A DNA stretch of 40,848 bases from OFTM10 sp964196195 (GCA_964196195.1 CAXMSE010000085.1:1-40848), one strand, 5' to 3'. Shown: positions 29,431 to 38,083, counted from the first letter of the stretch. Made by a program: numbers and translations. The notes: generated by a model not told the origin, from the letters alone.

Positions 29431-31751
29431 CGATGATCATCCTCCTGGGAGCCTCGCTTGCCGGCGATGACAGCCTGGCCCAGAGCCAGTCCACCATCGT
29501 TGGGGGGAACCTGCTCGTGGACCAGCACTTCGAACCCGGCCTCCACCAGCGCGAGGCGGGTGGCCCGCACAAGCACCACGTTTTGGAAGACGCCACCGGA
29601 CAGCCCCACCACTTCGCATTCCCGGCCTGTTCGGGCCTTCGTCGCGATGTCGACCACGATGTCGACCACCGCTTCGTGAAAGGCGAGAGCCAGATCGGCG
29701 ATGTTGATGCCGGCGCGAAGGCCGTCGACCAGGCCGCGTATCACGGGAGCGGCATCGATGAGTCCGTCGTCGGTGGTGGAGAAGCGGAGCGTGGTGTCGG
29801 TGCCGGCGGAACGTGCCGCCCACGCTTCGAGTTCGATCGCGGCCTGGGCCTCGTAGCTGATTCGGTGGCGCACGCCCAGGATCGAGGCAACTGCATCGAA
29901 GAGCCGGCCCATGCTCGTGGTTCGGATGGGGTGGCCGGAGAGCAGGGAGGCGACGGCTCGGCGCTCCTCGGGTGCGCAGGCGCCGACCGCGGGGATGTCG
30001 GGCTCCCAGTCCACCCCTGCGGTGCTGAGGTGGGCGAGGGCGAAGCGGCACGGATTGAGGACGGCGGCGTCGCCCCCGGGCAGAGGCACCTCGCGGAGGT
30101 GGGCGAGCCGTTCGAACGAGCTGTAGCCGGCCAGCAGGACCTCACCTCCCCATAGCTGTTGGTCGGTGCCGAAGCCGGTGCCGTCGAAGACGAAGGTGAG
30201 CAGCGAGGCGGTTTCCGCCAACCCGTGCTCGGCCATCAGGGCGGCGGCGTGAGCATGGTGGTGGGCCACGTCGAACTGCCGCAGGGATGTGTCGCCAAGG
30301 GGGCTGCGGGCCTCGGCCCACGATCGGGTGCGGTAGCCCGGATGGAGGTCGACCGCGATCGTGTCGGGCCGCGTGGATGAGAGTTCGGCCAGAACGTCGG
30401 CGGATGCCGATAGGGCGTCGAGCGATTCGAGGTTGGCCATGTCGCCGAGGTGTTGGCTGAGCCAGGCCGTGCGGTTCGACACCACACAGCAGGTGTTCTT
30501 GATGTCGCCCCCGGCTGCGAGCGTGGGCGCCACTGCGAACGGGAGGCGCAGGGGTAGGGGCACATAGCCCCGGCTCCGGCGCACGAGCATCACGGAGTTG
30601 TCGACCAGCCTGACGATCGAATCGTCGCAGGGCCGATGGATGACCCGGTCGTGGGTGAGGAAGCCGTCGACCAGTGGACCGAGTCGAGCCTCTGCGTCGG
30701 CGTCGATGTGACAGATGGGTTCTCCGGCGAGGTTGCCGCTCGTCATCACGAGGATCGCCGGGGCTTGCGTCGTGGCGCCGGGAGCGGGTGCCAGAAGGAG
30801 GTGCTGCAGGGGTGCGCAGGGAAGCATGATTCCGACGAGGGGAGAGCGGGGGGCGACCGCATCGGCGAGGGGTGAGTCGGGTCGGGCTTGGAGGAGCACG
30901 ATCGGGCGCTCGGGTGAGCTGAGCGCGGCGACTTCGGCATCCGACACCGTGGCGAGTCGGCGGGCGGTGGCGAGGTTGGCCACCATCACCGCGAACGGCT
31001 TGTCCGGGCGGTGCTTGCGGGTTCGTAGCCGCCCGACGGCCTGCTCGTTGGTGGCGTCGACGGCGAGGTGAAATCCTCCGATCCCTTTGACGGCGATCAC
31101 TGCGCCGTCGGCGAGGGCGGCTCGGGTGGCGGTGATTGCGGAGTCGTCGCGCTCGGGGTCGAGGCCTGGCCGTGTGAGTTGGAGGCGGGGGCCGCACTCG
31201 GGGCAGGCGAGGGGTTGGGCGTGATGGCGACGGTCGGTGGGGTCGTCGTATTCGCGGCGACAGTTGGGGCACATGGCGAACTCGGCCATGGTGGTGTTGG
31301 CCCGGTCGTAGGGCACTTTCCGGGTGATGGTGAACCGGGGGCCGCAGTTGGTGCAGGTGATGAAGGGGTGCCGGTAGCGCCGATCGGTCGGGTCGAATAG
31401 CTCACCCAGGCAGTCTTCACACGTCGCCTGATCGGCGGGGATGATCGAGGGAGCATCGGCGCGGTGGGACCGGCTCGGGGCGATCACGAATCCCGGCTCT
31501 GAACGAGAAGGGGCCGACCCGATCCGCAACTCGTCGACGCGAGCCATCGGTGGGCCCTCGACACGGATCCTCTGTTCGAAATGGTCGATGACTTCGGGCG
31601 GGCCCTCCACCTCCACCCGCACGGATCCCGACTCGTTGCGGACGTAGCCGTCGAGGCCGAGGTCGGTGGCGAGTCGGTTGACGAAGGGCCGGAACCCGAC
31701 TCCCTGCACCACGCCGATCACATCGATGCGGTGGCGGATTGTTGGTGTCAT
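29421..31751 (-). CDS. hypF: Carbamoyltransferase HypF
   Basis: A 776-residue enzyme that uses carbamoyl phosphate and ATP to carbamoylate HypE. Domains in order are acylphosphatase (about 1-95, VQGVGFRPFVNRLA), two zinc fingers (about 108-185, CEDCLGELFDP...CTNCGPR and CPNC...CPECGPR), a YrdC-like domain (about 195-390, KGIGGFHLA) and a Kae1-like carbamoyl-transfer domain (about 400-765, VAHHHAHAAALMAEHGL). All expected parts are present at normal length. ATG 31751 overlaps the protease stop as ATGA; the 3' end overlaps hypC by 10 bases. Confidence 0.96.
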   Translation of the reverse strand: MTPTIRHRIDVIGVVQGVGFRPFVNRLATDLGLDGYVRNESGSVRVEVEGPPEVIDHFEQRIRVEGPPMARVDELRIGSAPSRSEPGFVIAPSRSHRADAPSIIPADQATCEDCLGELFDPTDRRYRHPFITCTNCGPRFTITRKVPYDRANTTMAEFAMCPNCRREYDDPTDRRHHAQPLACPECGPRLQLTRPGLDPERDDSAITATRAALADGAVIAVKGIGGFHLAVDATNEQAVGRLRTRKHRPDKPFAVMVANLATARRLATVSDAEVAALSSPERPIVLLQARPDSPLADAVAPRSPLVGIMLPCAPLQHLLLAPAPGATTQAPAILVMTSGNLAGEPICHIDADAEARLGPLVDGFLTHDRVIHRPCDDSIVRLVDNSVMLVRRSRGYVPLPLRLPFAVAPTLAAGGDIKNTCCVVSNRTAWLSQHLGDMANLESLDALSASADVLAELSSTRPDTIAVDLHPGYRTRSWAEARSPLGDTSLRQFDVAHHHAHAAALMAEHGLAETASLLTFVFDGTGFGTDQQLWGGEVLLAGYSSFERLAHLREVPLPGGDAAVLNPCRFALAHLSTAGVDWEPDIPAVGACAPEERRAVASLLSGHPIRTTSMGRLFDAVASILGVRHRISYEAQAAIELEAWAARSAGTDTTLRFSTTDDGLIDAAPVIRGLVDGLRAGINIADLALAFHEAVVDIVVDIATKARTGRECEVVGLSGGVFQNVVLVRATRLALVEAGFEVLVHEQVPPNDGGLALGQAVIAGKRGSQEDDHRCV

Positions 31752-32221
31752 CGGTGGACCTCCGCCAGCACCGCGTCGACGAGGCGCGGCAGAGCGCGGC
31801 GAACTTCCGGCGACAACCCCGCGCCGGTCGTCATCTCGACGGGTTCCACTCCGAAGACCACGAGGCGGCGGGGGAGTCGTTCGAGAATCTTTCCCAGCGC
31901 CACCGCTTCAGCCAGGCCCCCATGATGGGAACTGGCTGCGGTGGCCTGATCGACGCCCACCATGTCGTCCATCTCGACCCGATGGATCTCGCCACCGGCG
32001 CCCCCCTTTCGAACCGCGTCGATCACCACCACCAGTTCGCGTTCGCGCCACTCCTCGATCAGGCGGGTCGGTTCGCCGTCGAGGGTGACCACGTCGATGT
32101 CGTGGCCGGGACTCAGGCGCTCATTGAGCAGTGTGACCGCGGCAGGGCCGAGGCCGTCGTCGCCGCGCATCTCGGCTCCGATACCGATCACTGCGACCGC
32201 CATGCGGGCAGACTCGTTCAC
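31748..32221 (-). CDS. Hydrogenase maturation protease (HycI/HyaD family)
   Basis: A 157-residue endopeptidase that removes the C-terminal tail of the NiFe large subunit once nickel is in place. The family pattern is GIG-EMRGDDGLG, with nickel-recognition Asp/Glu residues, then the VVVIDAVRKGG segment and a His in SSHHGGLAEA. GTG 32221 is chosen because it overlaps the large-subunit stop as GTGA, like the other junctions; ATG 32203 (MAVAVIGIG) is a credible alternative. It sits directly after its presumed substrate gene. Confidence 0.9.
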   Translation of the reverse strand: MNESARMAVAVIGIGAEMRGDDGLGPAAVTLLNERLSPGHDIDVVTLDGEPTRLIEEWRERELVVVIDAVRKGGAGGEIHRVEMDDMVGVDQATAASSHHGGLAEAVALGKILERLPRRLVVFGVEPVEMTTGAGLSPEVRRALPRLVDAVLAEVHR

Positions 32222-33522
32222 TCCCGCACCACGGTGAGGTCGAGGAAATGGGTGGCGCAGCTGATGCAAGGGTCGTGGTTGCGGATGGTGACCTCGGCTT
32301 GCTGGCGCAGCTCCTCGTCGTCGAGATGGAGATGGCTCTCCACGAAGTGCCAGAGGTCGTGCTCGATGGTGGCCTGATTCTGTGAGGTGGGCGGCACGAT
32401 CACCGCGTCGGCGATCAGGCCGGCGTCGTCGATCTCGTAACGGTGGTAGAGGAGTCCGCGCGGTGCCTCGGTGACGCCGTGGCCGATCCCCGCCCGTGGC
32501 ACCACCTCCACCGCGGCGTGGTCGGGCTGCTCCCAGCCGTCGATCACCGCGATCGCGGTCTCGAAAGCGTGGACCACCTCGACGGCCCTCACGATGATGC
32601 TGCGGAAGGGGTTGTGGCAGGTGGGACCGAGGCCGGCTCGACGGGCGGCATCAGCGGCGGAGGGGGACAGCCTTTCGGCGAAGTGGCTGTAGCGGGCGAG
32701 GGGCCCGACGAGATATTCGCCGCGTTCGAGCAGGTGGGCATGCAGGGCAGTGGAGTGCTCTACCTGGTACTCCTCGACATGGTTGAGAAAGTCGGCGACA
32801 GGGATGTCCAGGCCGCGATCGGACACCACCCGGTCGCCCATTATCGGGTATTCGGTGGGGTGGGCGGTGGAGACGAACTCGTAGTCCATCTCCTGGTCGG
32901 GGAAGTCGAATCCGCTCACCCAGTCGACTATCTCGATCGCCAGTTCGAGGGCGCGGACGAGCTCGTTCCTCAGGGGCTCGAGCTCTCGTCGGGCGGGTAC
33001 ACGAAAGAAGCCGCCGACCTTCACGTTGACGGGATGTATGGCTCGGCCGCCGATCGTTTCGAGGATGAGGTTGCCGATCTTTTTCACCTCGAGGCCGCGT
33101 TCCACGATGGGGCGGTGGACGGCCGCCATCTCGACGCCTCCGTCGAATCCGAGGAAGTCTGGGGCGTGGAGGAAGTGGATGTGGAGGGTGTGGCTCTCGA
33201 TCCATTCCCCGCAGTAGAGCAGTGTGCGGAGATCGCGTAGTGGGCCGTCGACGGTGGCTCCGAGGGCATCTTCGATCGCCGTACAGGCGCTCATCTGGTA
33301 GGCGACCGGGCAGATCCCGCAGATCCGGGCGGTGATGTCGGCCGGTTCGGCGTAGCCGCGGCCCCTGAGGAAGCCCTCGAAGAAGCGGGGCGGCTCGTAG
33401 ATGTTGAGCTGGACCTGGGTCACCTCTCCGTCGACGATCTCGACGCGCATCGCGCCCTCGCCCTCGACCCGGGCCAGCGCTCCGGTGCTGAGCGCGCGTG
33501 ATCCTGATGCCCGATGAGTCAT
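32218..33522 (-). CDS. hyhL: [NiFe] hydrogenase large (alpha) subunit, group 3b
   Basis: The 434-residue catalytic subunit that holds the NiFe centre and oxidises or evolves H2 in the cytoplasm. The N-terminal L1 motif ARICGICPVAY gives Cys68 and Cys71; the C-terminal L2 motif DPCISCATH gives Cys419 and Cys422. Cleavage after His425 would release only nine residues. The order with beta, gamma and small subunits indicates group 3b (bidirectional, NADP-linked, formerly sulfhydrogenase). ATG 33522 overlaps the small-subunit stop as ATGA; the frame is open much further upstream but there it is only antisense-like shadow over the small subunit gene. Confidence 0.95.
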   Translation of the reverse strand: MTHRASGSRALSTGALARVEGEGAMRVEIVDGEVTQVQLNIYEPPRFFEGFLRGRGYAEPADITARICGICPVAYQMSACTAIEDALGATVDGPLRDLRTLLYCGEWIESHTLHIHFLHAPDFLGFDGGVEMAAVHRPIVERGLEVKKIGNLILETIGGRAIHPVNVKVGGFFRVPARRELEPLRNELVRALELAIEIVDWVSGFDFPDQEMDYEFVSTAHPTEYPIMGDRVVSDRGLDIPVADFLNHVEEYQVEHSTALHAHLLERGEYLVGPLARYSHFAERLSPSAADAARRAGLGPTCHNPFRSIIVRAVEVVHAFETAIAVIDGWEQPDHAAVEVVPRAGIGHGVTEAPRGLLYHRYEIDDAGLIADAVIVPPTSQNQATIEHDLWHFVESHLHLDDEELRQQAEVTIRNHDPCISCATHFLDLTVVRE

Positions 33523-34313
33523 GGGGTCTTCCTGGTGGGGGCGGCGACTTGCACCGGGGGGTTGCGGAACTTTTCTGACCAGGCGTTGAAGGTGTGAAAG
33601 AGACGTTGGATCTCTTCGGGGGAGACGCCGAGCTGGGTCAGGGCGCCGCTCATGGACTTCACATTGGCTTGTTCGGCGGGGCCGAAGCAGCCGTAGCAGC
33701 CGCGGTGGAAGGTGGGGCAGAGCGCACCGCATCCAGCGTGGGTGACCGGGCCGAGACATGGCGTGCCGTGGGCCACCATCACGCATGTGTTGTGGCGCTG
33801 CTTGCACTCGATGCAGACGCTGTGTTCGCCGATGACGGGCTTGCGGCCGGCGAGGTAGGCAGAGATCACCTCGAGGAGCTGGCGACGGTCGATCGGGCAT
33901 CCCCTCAGTTCGAAGTCGACCGGGACATGGGCCGATATCGGTGTGGATGTGTCGAGGGTGGAGAGAAACGCCGGCGTTGCATACACGATTCGCATGAGTT
34001 CTTCGACGTCGCCGAAGTTGCGCAGGGCTTGGATGCCGCCGGATGTAGCACAGGCACCGATGGTGATGAGGAACTTCGATTGGAGCCGCACCTCCTTGAT
34101 CCGTTCCATGTCGCCCGGGGTGGTGATCGAACCCTCCACGAGGGAGACGTCGTAGGGGCCCTCCACGGTTGCCCGGGTCGCTTCGAGGAAGTAGGCGATG
34201 TCGATCTGCTCGGCGACGGCCAGCAGCTCGTCTTCGCAGTCGAGGAGGGTGAGTTGGCAGCCGTCGCAGCTGGCGAATTTCCACACCGCCAGGGAGGGTT
34301 TCCGGTCGCTCAT
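33519..34313 (-). CDS. hyhS: [NiFe] hydrogenase small (delta) subunit, group 3b
   Basis: The 264-residue electron-transfer subunit. The proximal [4Fe-4S] cluster is marked by Cys16/Cys19 in ASCDGCQLTLLD, by GACATSGG and by RGCPIDR. A Cys-rich segment (about 165-215, CIECKQRHNTC followed by GCGALCPTFHRGCYGCFGP) holds the medial and distal clusters. There is no twin-arginine signal peptide, so the enzyme is cytoplasmic. ATG 34313 overlaps the gamma stop as ATGA. Confidence 0.95.
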   Translation of the reverse strand: MSDRKPSLAVWKFASCDGCQLTLLDCEDELLAVAEQIDIAYFLEATRATVEGPYDVSLVEGSITTPGDMERIKEVRLQSKFLITIGACATSGGIQALRNFGDVEELMRIVYATPAFLSTLDTSTPISAHVPVDFELRGCPIDRRQLLEVISAYLAGRKPVIGEHSVCIECKQRHNTCVMVAHGTPCLGPVTHAGCGALCPTFHRGCYGCFGPAEQANVKSMSGALTQLGVSPEEIQRLFHTFNAWSEKFRNPPVQVAAPTRKTP

Positions 34314-35155
34314 CGGCCCCTCACCTTAAGAAGGGGATCTACGCGGCTCCAGGGCACCACCGGGCCGTCCTTGCATACGAACATCGGGCCGAGCTGGCAG
34401 CGTCCGCAGTGGCCGATGGCGCAGTGCATGTTGCGTTCGAGCGAGACGAACACGTTCTCGGCCGGGGTTCCGCGGTCGATGATGGCCTCGGCTGCGAACC
34501 GCATCATCACCTCGGGGCCACATACCAAAGCCATCTGGTCGGCCGGATTGGTCTTGACCGATGGGAGCAGTTCGGTGACCACACCGACATGGCCCGACCA
34601 GTCGGGTGAGGCGGCATCGACGGTGACCTCCACTTCCACCGTTTCCGCCCATCCTTCGACACGATCGGCGTAGAGCAGGGTGTCTGGCGACCGATTGCCG
34701 ATGATCACCGCCACCTTTCCGTATTGGTCGCGGTCGGCCACCAGCGCATCCACGACGAGCCGCAGGGGCACGATCCCGAGCCCGCCGGCCACGACGAGCA
34801 CATCTCGTCCTCGCGCCCGACCCAGGTTCCAGCCGGTACCGAATGGTCCTCTCACGCCGAGGAGATCGCCGGTCTCCAGCGCGCACAGGGCATTGGTGAC
34901 TGCACCGACGTTGCGGATCGTGTGGACGAGATCATCGCCTTCGAGCCCTGCGAGCGAGAGCGGGACTTCACCTATGCCGGGCACCCACAACATGTTGAAT
35001 TGGCCGGGTTCGGGGTGGGGGAGTGCTTCGTCGACCGGGCGCAGGGTGAGGGTGGTGGTGTCAGCGAGATCGGCCCGGCGCGCCACGACCCGATGGATCA
35101 CCGGCACCATCGGTCCGGCGCCGCTGGTCGCTCCTGCGCTCACTGTGGGATTCAT
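34310..35155 (-). CDS. hyhG: Hydrogenase gamma subunit, FAD/NAD(P)-binding reductase
   Basis: A 281-residue ferredoxin-NADP-reductase-like subunit that links the Fe-S chain to NAD(P). The FAD-binding barrel covers about 20-112 (GQFNMLWVPGIGEVPLSLAG). The nucleotide-binding domain starts with VVAGGLGIVPLR (about 121-132). The C-terminus binds a [2Fe-2S] cluster through Cys245, Cys250, Cys253 and Cys261 (HCGRCQLGPMFVC), as in PyrK and HydG. ATG 35155 overlaps the stop of the cNMP-fold gene as ATGA. Confidence 0.94.
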   Translation of the reverse strand: MNPTVSAGATSGAGPMVPVIHRVVARRADLADTTTLTLRPVDEALPHPEPGQFNMLWVPGIGEVPLSLAGLEGDDLVHTIRNVGAVTNALCALETGDLLGVRGPFGTGWNLGRARGRDVLVVAGGLGIVPLRLVVDALVADRDQYGKVAVIIGNRSPDTLLYADRVEGWAETVEVEVTVDAASPDWSGHVGVVTELLPSVKTNPADQMALVCGPEVMMRFAAEAIIDRGTPAENVFVSLERNMHCAIGHCGRCQLGPMFVCKDGPVVPWSRVDPLLKVRGR

Positions 35156-35619
35156 GACGGCGCGGCGTTGCCGTAGAGGTCGAGCAGGCGCAGGCGAGCG
35201 GCGACGAGTCGGTCACGGACCAGACCCGCGAAGCGGGCGTAGAGGGCGTATCCGAGGTCGCTGTTGTTGTCGCATTTCTCGCGAAGCTTCACGGCGTCGA
35301 TCAAGACGGCCTCGGTGGGGGTGAGTGCCTTGGCGTCAAAAGTCAGTCGGTAGGGCGGCAGCATCCAGGACACGCCGAGCACATGGCCCGGACCGAGGGT
35401 GCTGATCGTCACGGGAGCGCGGTTGGGTGGCTCGATGCTGATTGCCACCCGGCCCTGCTCGATCAGGTAGAAGTGGTCGGCGTCGTGTCCGGCGGTGAAG
35501 ATCTGCTCGTGCTCGCCGAAGCGGACCTCTTTGGCACAGTCGGCAACCTCGGCGATCGCTTCGGCGGAGAGGCTGGCGAACACCGAGTAGTCGCTGAGAC
35601 GGGAGGCAAGGTCGGACAT
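35152..35619 (-). CDS. Stand-alone cyclic-nucleotide-binding-domain protein in the hydrogenase operon
   Basis: A 155-residue protein consisting of one cNMP-binding beta-roll (about 12-120) and a C-terminal helical segment. No helix-turn-helix follows, so it is not a Crp/Fnr transcription factor. The phosphate-binding cassette reads GPGHVLGVSWMLPPYRLTF, lacking the usual Glu and the downstream Arg-Ser/Thr-Ala of cAMP binders, so nucleotide binding is doubtful. ATG 35619 overlaps the beta-subunit stop as TGATG, and its stop overlaps gamma. It is therefore made with the hydrogenase and may be a regulatory or structural partner of the beta-gamma (NADPH) module. Longer frames to 35892 overlap the beta gene and are not conserved. 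Confidence 0.85.
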   Translation of the reverse strand: MSDLASRLSDYSVFASLSAEAIAEVADCAKEVRFGEHEQIFTAGHDADHFYLIEQGRVAISIEPPNRAPVTISTLGPGHVLGVSWMLPPYRLTFDAKALTPTEAVLIDAVKLREKCDNNSDLGYALYARFAGLVRDRLVAARLRLLDLYGNAAPS

Positions 35620-36764
35620 CAGGTCACCGTCGCATTTGTTGGGCTGGTGCCGGCACCGGTTTCGGCGGCGGGACGGGCCAGCGCCGCGATCTCGGCGGTG
35701 AGGTCGATTCCGACCGGGCAGGCGGTGATGCAGCGGCCACAGCCCACGCAGCCCGACATGTCGAATTGGTCGTGCCAGGTCACGAGCTTGTGCAGTAGCC
35801 ATTGGCGATATCGCGACCGCGTGCTGGATCGCACCGGCCCGCCGTGCACGCTCGAGAAGTCGGCGGTGAAGCATGAGTCCCATACCCGCCAACGTTCGGC
35901 TTCACCAGGGGTCAGGCCCGTTGAGTCTTGGGTGGAGCTACAGAAGCAGGTGGGGCACACCATTGTGCAGTTTCCGCAGGCCAGACATCGTTCGGCGACG
36001 TCGTCCCAGCGTGGATGGTCGGTGTGGGCGGCGGCCGAGGGTGGATCGCTGGGCGAGAGGGTGCGTCCCATGTGTTGCACAGCATTGTCGTGGGCCGCGA
36101 TCGCGGCGGCCGTGTCGGCGCCGGTGGCCGGGCGAGAGTCGATCTGGGCCAGGAGGTCGGCACCGCGATCGGACCCGGAGTCGATGAGGAAACGATGATG
36201 GCCATCGTTGTAGAGTTCGGTGACTGAGAGGTCGTAGCCCCTCGTCGGGGTGGGGCCGGTCTGCATCGAAGCACAGAAGCAGGTGTTGCCGGGGTGGGCG
36301 CATCCGGCGGCGACGATGAACGCATCGGCTCGCCGTGCCGCATAACCGGGGTCGGTGGCGGCATCGTCGAGGAAGACCTGATCGAGGACGTGCATCGCAG
36401 CGAGATCACACGAGCGCACGCCGAAGAATGCGACGGAGGGCAGGGAGGGATCCGGGGACTCGACATCGATCCCGGTGTCGGTGCGGCGCGTGCGAACGAG
36501 CAGGGTGCGGGGTGGATGGAGGTATCGCTTCCATGAATCGGATGGACTCGAGAAGGCGAATCGTTCCGGCGTGTCGGTGGCCATCAACCGGTAGTAGCCA
36601 CCGTTCTGATTTTCGGTCCACCCCACGGGGAGTTCGGCGCCCGATTCGATCTCGTCGGGCACGATCGTGCCGTCGCGCACCGTTGGGGCAATGACGGTGC
36701 GGCCCTCGGCCCGTAGGAGGCGAATGATCTCGTCGAGTCCGGCCGTATCCACCATCCGGGTCAT
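35619..36764 (-). CDS. hyhB: Hydrogenase beta subunit, 4Fe-4S dicluster protein
   Basis: The 381-residue Fe-S subunit of group 3b hydrogenases (HydB/HyhB). A C-terminal ferredoxin-like domain has two cluster motifs: Cys260, 263, 266, 270 in CLACGNCTMVCP and Cys339, 342, 345, 349 in CVGCGRCITACP. Other conserved Cys occur in FFGVRSCDLAA and HPGNTCFCASM, seen in this family. It passes electrons between the gamma module and the small subunit. ATG 36764 is six bases after the - strand TAGGAT, the probable promoter of the operon. First gene of the ten-gene unit. Confidence 0.94.
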   Translation of the reverse strand: MTRMVDTAGLDEIIRLLRAEGRTVIAPTVRDGTIVPDEIESGAELPVGWTENQNGGYYRLMATDTPERFAFSSPSDSWKRYLHPPRTLLVRTRRTDTGIDVESPDPSLPSVAFFGVRSCDLAAMHVLDQVFLDDAATDPGYAARRADAFIVAAGCAHPGNTCFCASMQTGPTPTRGYDLSVTELYNDGHHRFLIDSGSDRGADLLAQIDSRPATGADTAAAIAAHDNAVQHMGRTLSPSDPPSAAAHTDHPRWDDVAERCLACGNCTMVCPTCFCSSTQDSTGLTPGEAERWRVWDSCFTADFSSVHGGPVRSSTRSRYRQWLLHKLVTWHDQFDMSGCVGCGRCITACPVGIDLTAEIAALARPAAETGAGTSPTNATVT

Positions 36765-36770
36765 GGCTCG

Positions 36771-36776
36771 ATCCTA
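36771..36776 (-). promoter_or_regulatory. -10-like hexamer of the hydrogenase operon, leaderless
   Basis: On the - strand TAGGAT is followed by six bases and ATG 36764. No -35 match is evident; a GC-rich inverted repeat (CCGCC-CC-GGCGG) lies just upstream, so an activator or alternative sigma factor may be needed. Confidence 0.45.
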
Positions 36777-36837
36777 TGTAGTGGGTGCCGCCCCGGCGGG
36801 GTCGGGGAACACCAGCTTGTTCTGGCGCCGGTAATCG

Positions 36838-38016
36838 TTAAGCCGCGAGCTCAACAGGGCCTGCCCGATAGTCGATGTGGAAGTCGCCGTCGGCGTCGGT
36901 GGAGAGGATTGCACCTCGGTCGTGGAGGTCGTGGTGACAGCGGCTGCACACCAACACCAGGTTGGTGATGTCGGTGAGTCCGTGCTCTGTCCAGGCCACG
37001 ATGTGGTGGGCTTCGCATCGGGAGACGTCGGCGCCACAGCCGACACAACCCTTGTCTCGTGCGATCAGGGCCTTCCACTGGGCGATGGTTGCGCTCCGAT
37101 GGTCGTGGCCGACCCAGATCGGCCGGCCCTTTCCGTTGAACAGCACCCCGGCGATCTCTGCGTCGCATGCGAGTCGTTCGAGAACATTTTGGGGGATGGC
37201 GCCGTGGCCGATCAGGTTCGCTGCGCCGGAGGGGTCGTCGAGGGAGAGGCGGGTGAGGTCGGCGGTGACGATCAGCTGGGCCTTGGGGTGGGGTCGCCCG
37301 GTTCCACCCTGCCCGGTGGCTTCCCCCATCACGGCGAAGACCGCGTCGGCCATTCGTTGCTCACGTGACCTCACATCGGTTGGTGAGCCTTCACGGCCAC
37401 CGTCTTTCCGCCAGAGCTCGTCGTACTTCTGCTGTATTCGCTTCTCGAGATGTTTCCCCGTGATCGGGTCGAACTTCGCCAAAAGACAGAGCAGGCCGTC
37501 GTCGTCGGTCCACAACGATGCCTGACGCTGCGAGCGCTGACGGGCCAGTTCGTCGGCTCCGTCGCCCGGCTGGGTGTTGCTCGCGATCCACTCGCGGACG
37601 TGTTTGGTGAACACATCGGCCGGACACGATTGCGCCCGGTCGACCAGCTCCGAATCTGCCTGCTCAGCCGATACCTTCGCTGCGGCGCGGGCCAGGGCGA
37701 TGGCGTGTTCGCTGGTTATCTTTCCCTCCGAGAGCGCGGCTCCGGTGATCGGCAGCTCGGCCAGCCCCGATGCCAGTTCGGAAGTGGCAGCCGCGTTTCG
37801 TGACGAACTCCGCCCCACTGTGCGCAATACGCCAGCTCCATCGATGCCGGAGTCGTCCAGCTGATCGATCGCTCTGCAGAGCCGTGTCTCGAAAGCCATG
37901 AGAGTGGCCTTGAGTTCGGCTGTGGCTTTCACCCGATCGCAGAGCTCGGGCCGGCTCAGACCGCGGAGAGAGTCGTTCGCCAACTCCGCTTTCAGTCGCT
38001 TCGACGCCTCGAACAT
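36838..38016 (-). CDS. DUF222/13E12-type HNH endonuclease
   Basis: A 392-residue protein with an N-terminal DUF222 region (about 1-300) and a C-terminal HNH nuclease domain (about 325-375). The HNH domain has zinc Cys pairs CVGC and CSRC around CEAHHIVAWTEHGLTDITNL and HHDLHD, with the catalytic His in AHHI. This is the 13E12-repeat family that is abundant in Actinobacteria, often phage- or mobile-element-associated, and reported as LexA-regulated in mycobacteria. ATG 38016 lies six bases after a -10 whose spacer holds a perfect LexA box (38031-38044). Cutting target is unknown. It precedes the hydrogenase operon on the same strand by 73 bases but is likely a separate transcript. Confidence 0.9.
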   Translation of the reverse strand: MFEASKRLKAELANDSLRGLSRPELCDRVKATAELKATLMAFETRLCRAIDQLDDSGIDGAGVLRTVGRSSSRNAAATSELASGLAELPITGAALSEGKITSEHAIALARAAAKVSAEQADSELVDRAQSCPADVFTKHVREWIASNTQPGDGADELARQRSQRQASLWTDDDGLLCLLAKFDPITGKHLEKRIQQKYDELWRKDGGREGSPTDVRSREQRMADAVFAVMGEATGQGGTGRPHPKAQLIVTADLTRLSLDDPSGAANLIGHGAIPQNVLERLACDAEIAGVLFNGKGRPIWVGHDHRSATIAQWKALIARDKGCVGCGADVSRCEAHHIVAWTEHGLTDITNLVLVCSRCHHDLHDRGAILSTDADGDFHIDYRAGPVELAA

Positions 38017-38022
38017 AGAGTC

Positions 38023-38051
38023 ATCTTACACGAACGCATGTTCGTGGTCAA
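38023..38051 (-). promoter_or_regulatory. LexA (SOS) box promoter of the DUF222/HNH gene
   Basis: On the - strand TTGACC (38046-38051), a 17-base spacer, and TAAGAT (38023-38028) are followed by six bases and ATG 38016. The spacer holds CGAACATGCGTTCG (38031-38044), a perfect CGAAC-N4-GTTCG palindrome. The hexamers are near-consensus, so a strong promoter tightly repressed by LexA and a leaderless mRNA are expected. Confidence 0.85.
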
Positions 38052-38083
38052 CAAAGGGAACGAAATTCGTCGAAAATCTTCGG

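Noticed and set aside
32218..34284. Large hydrogenase subunit reading as 688 codons
   Set aside because: The first 254 codons overlap the small-subunit gene in another frame and are Arg/Pro/His-rich nonsense; the conserved protein starts at 33522.
35620..35892. Longer N-terminus for the cNMP-fold protein
   Set aside because: It would overlap the Fe-S domain of the beta subunit in another frame and is Arg/His-rich; ATG 35619 fits the overlapping-junction pattern.
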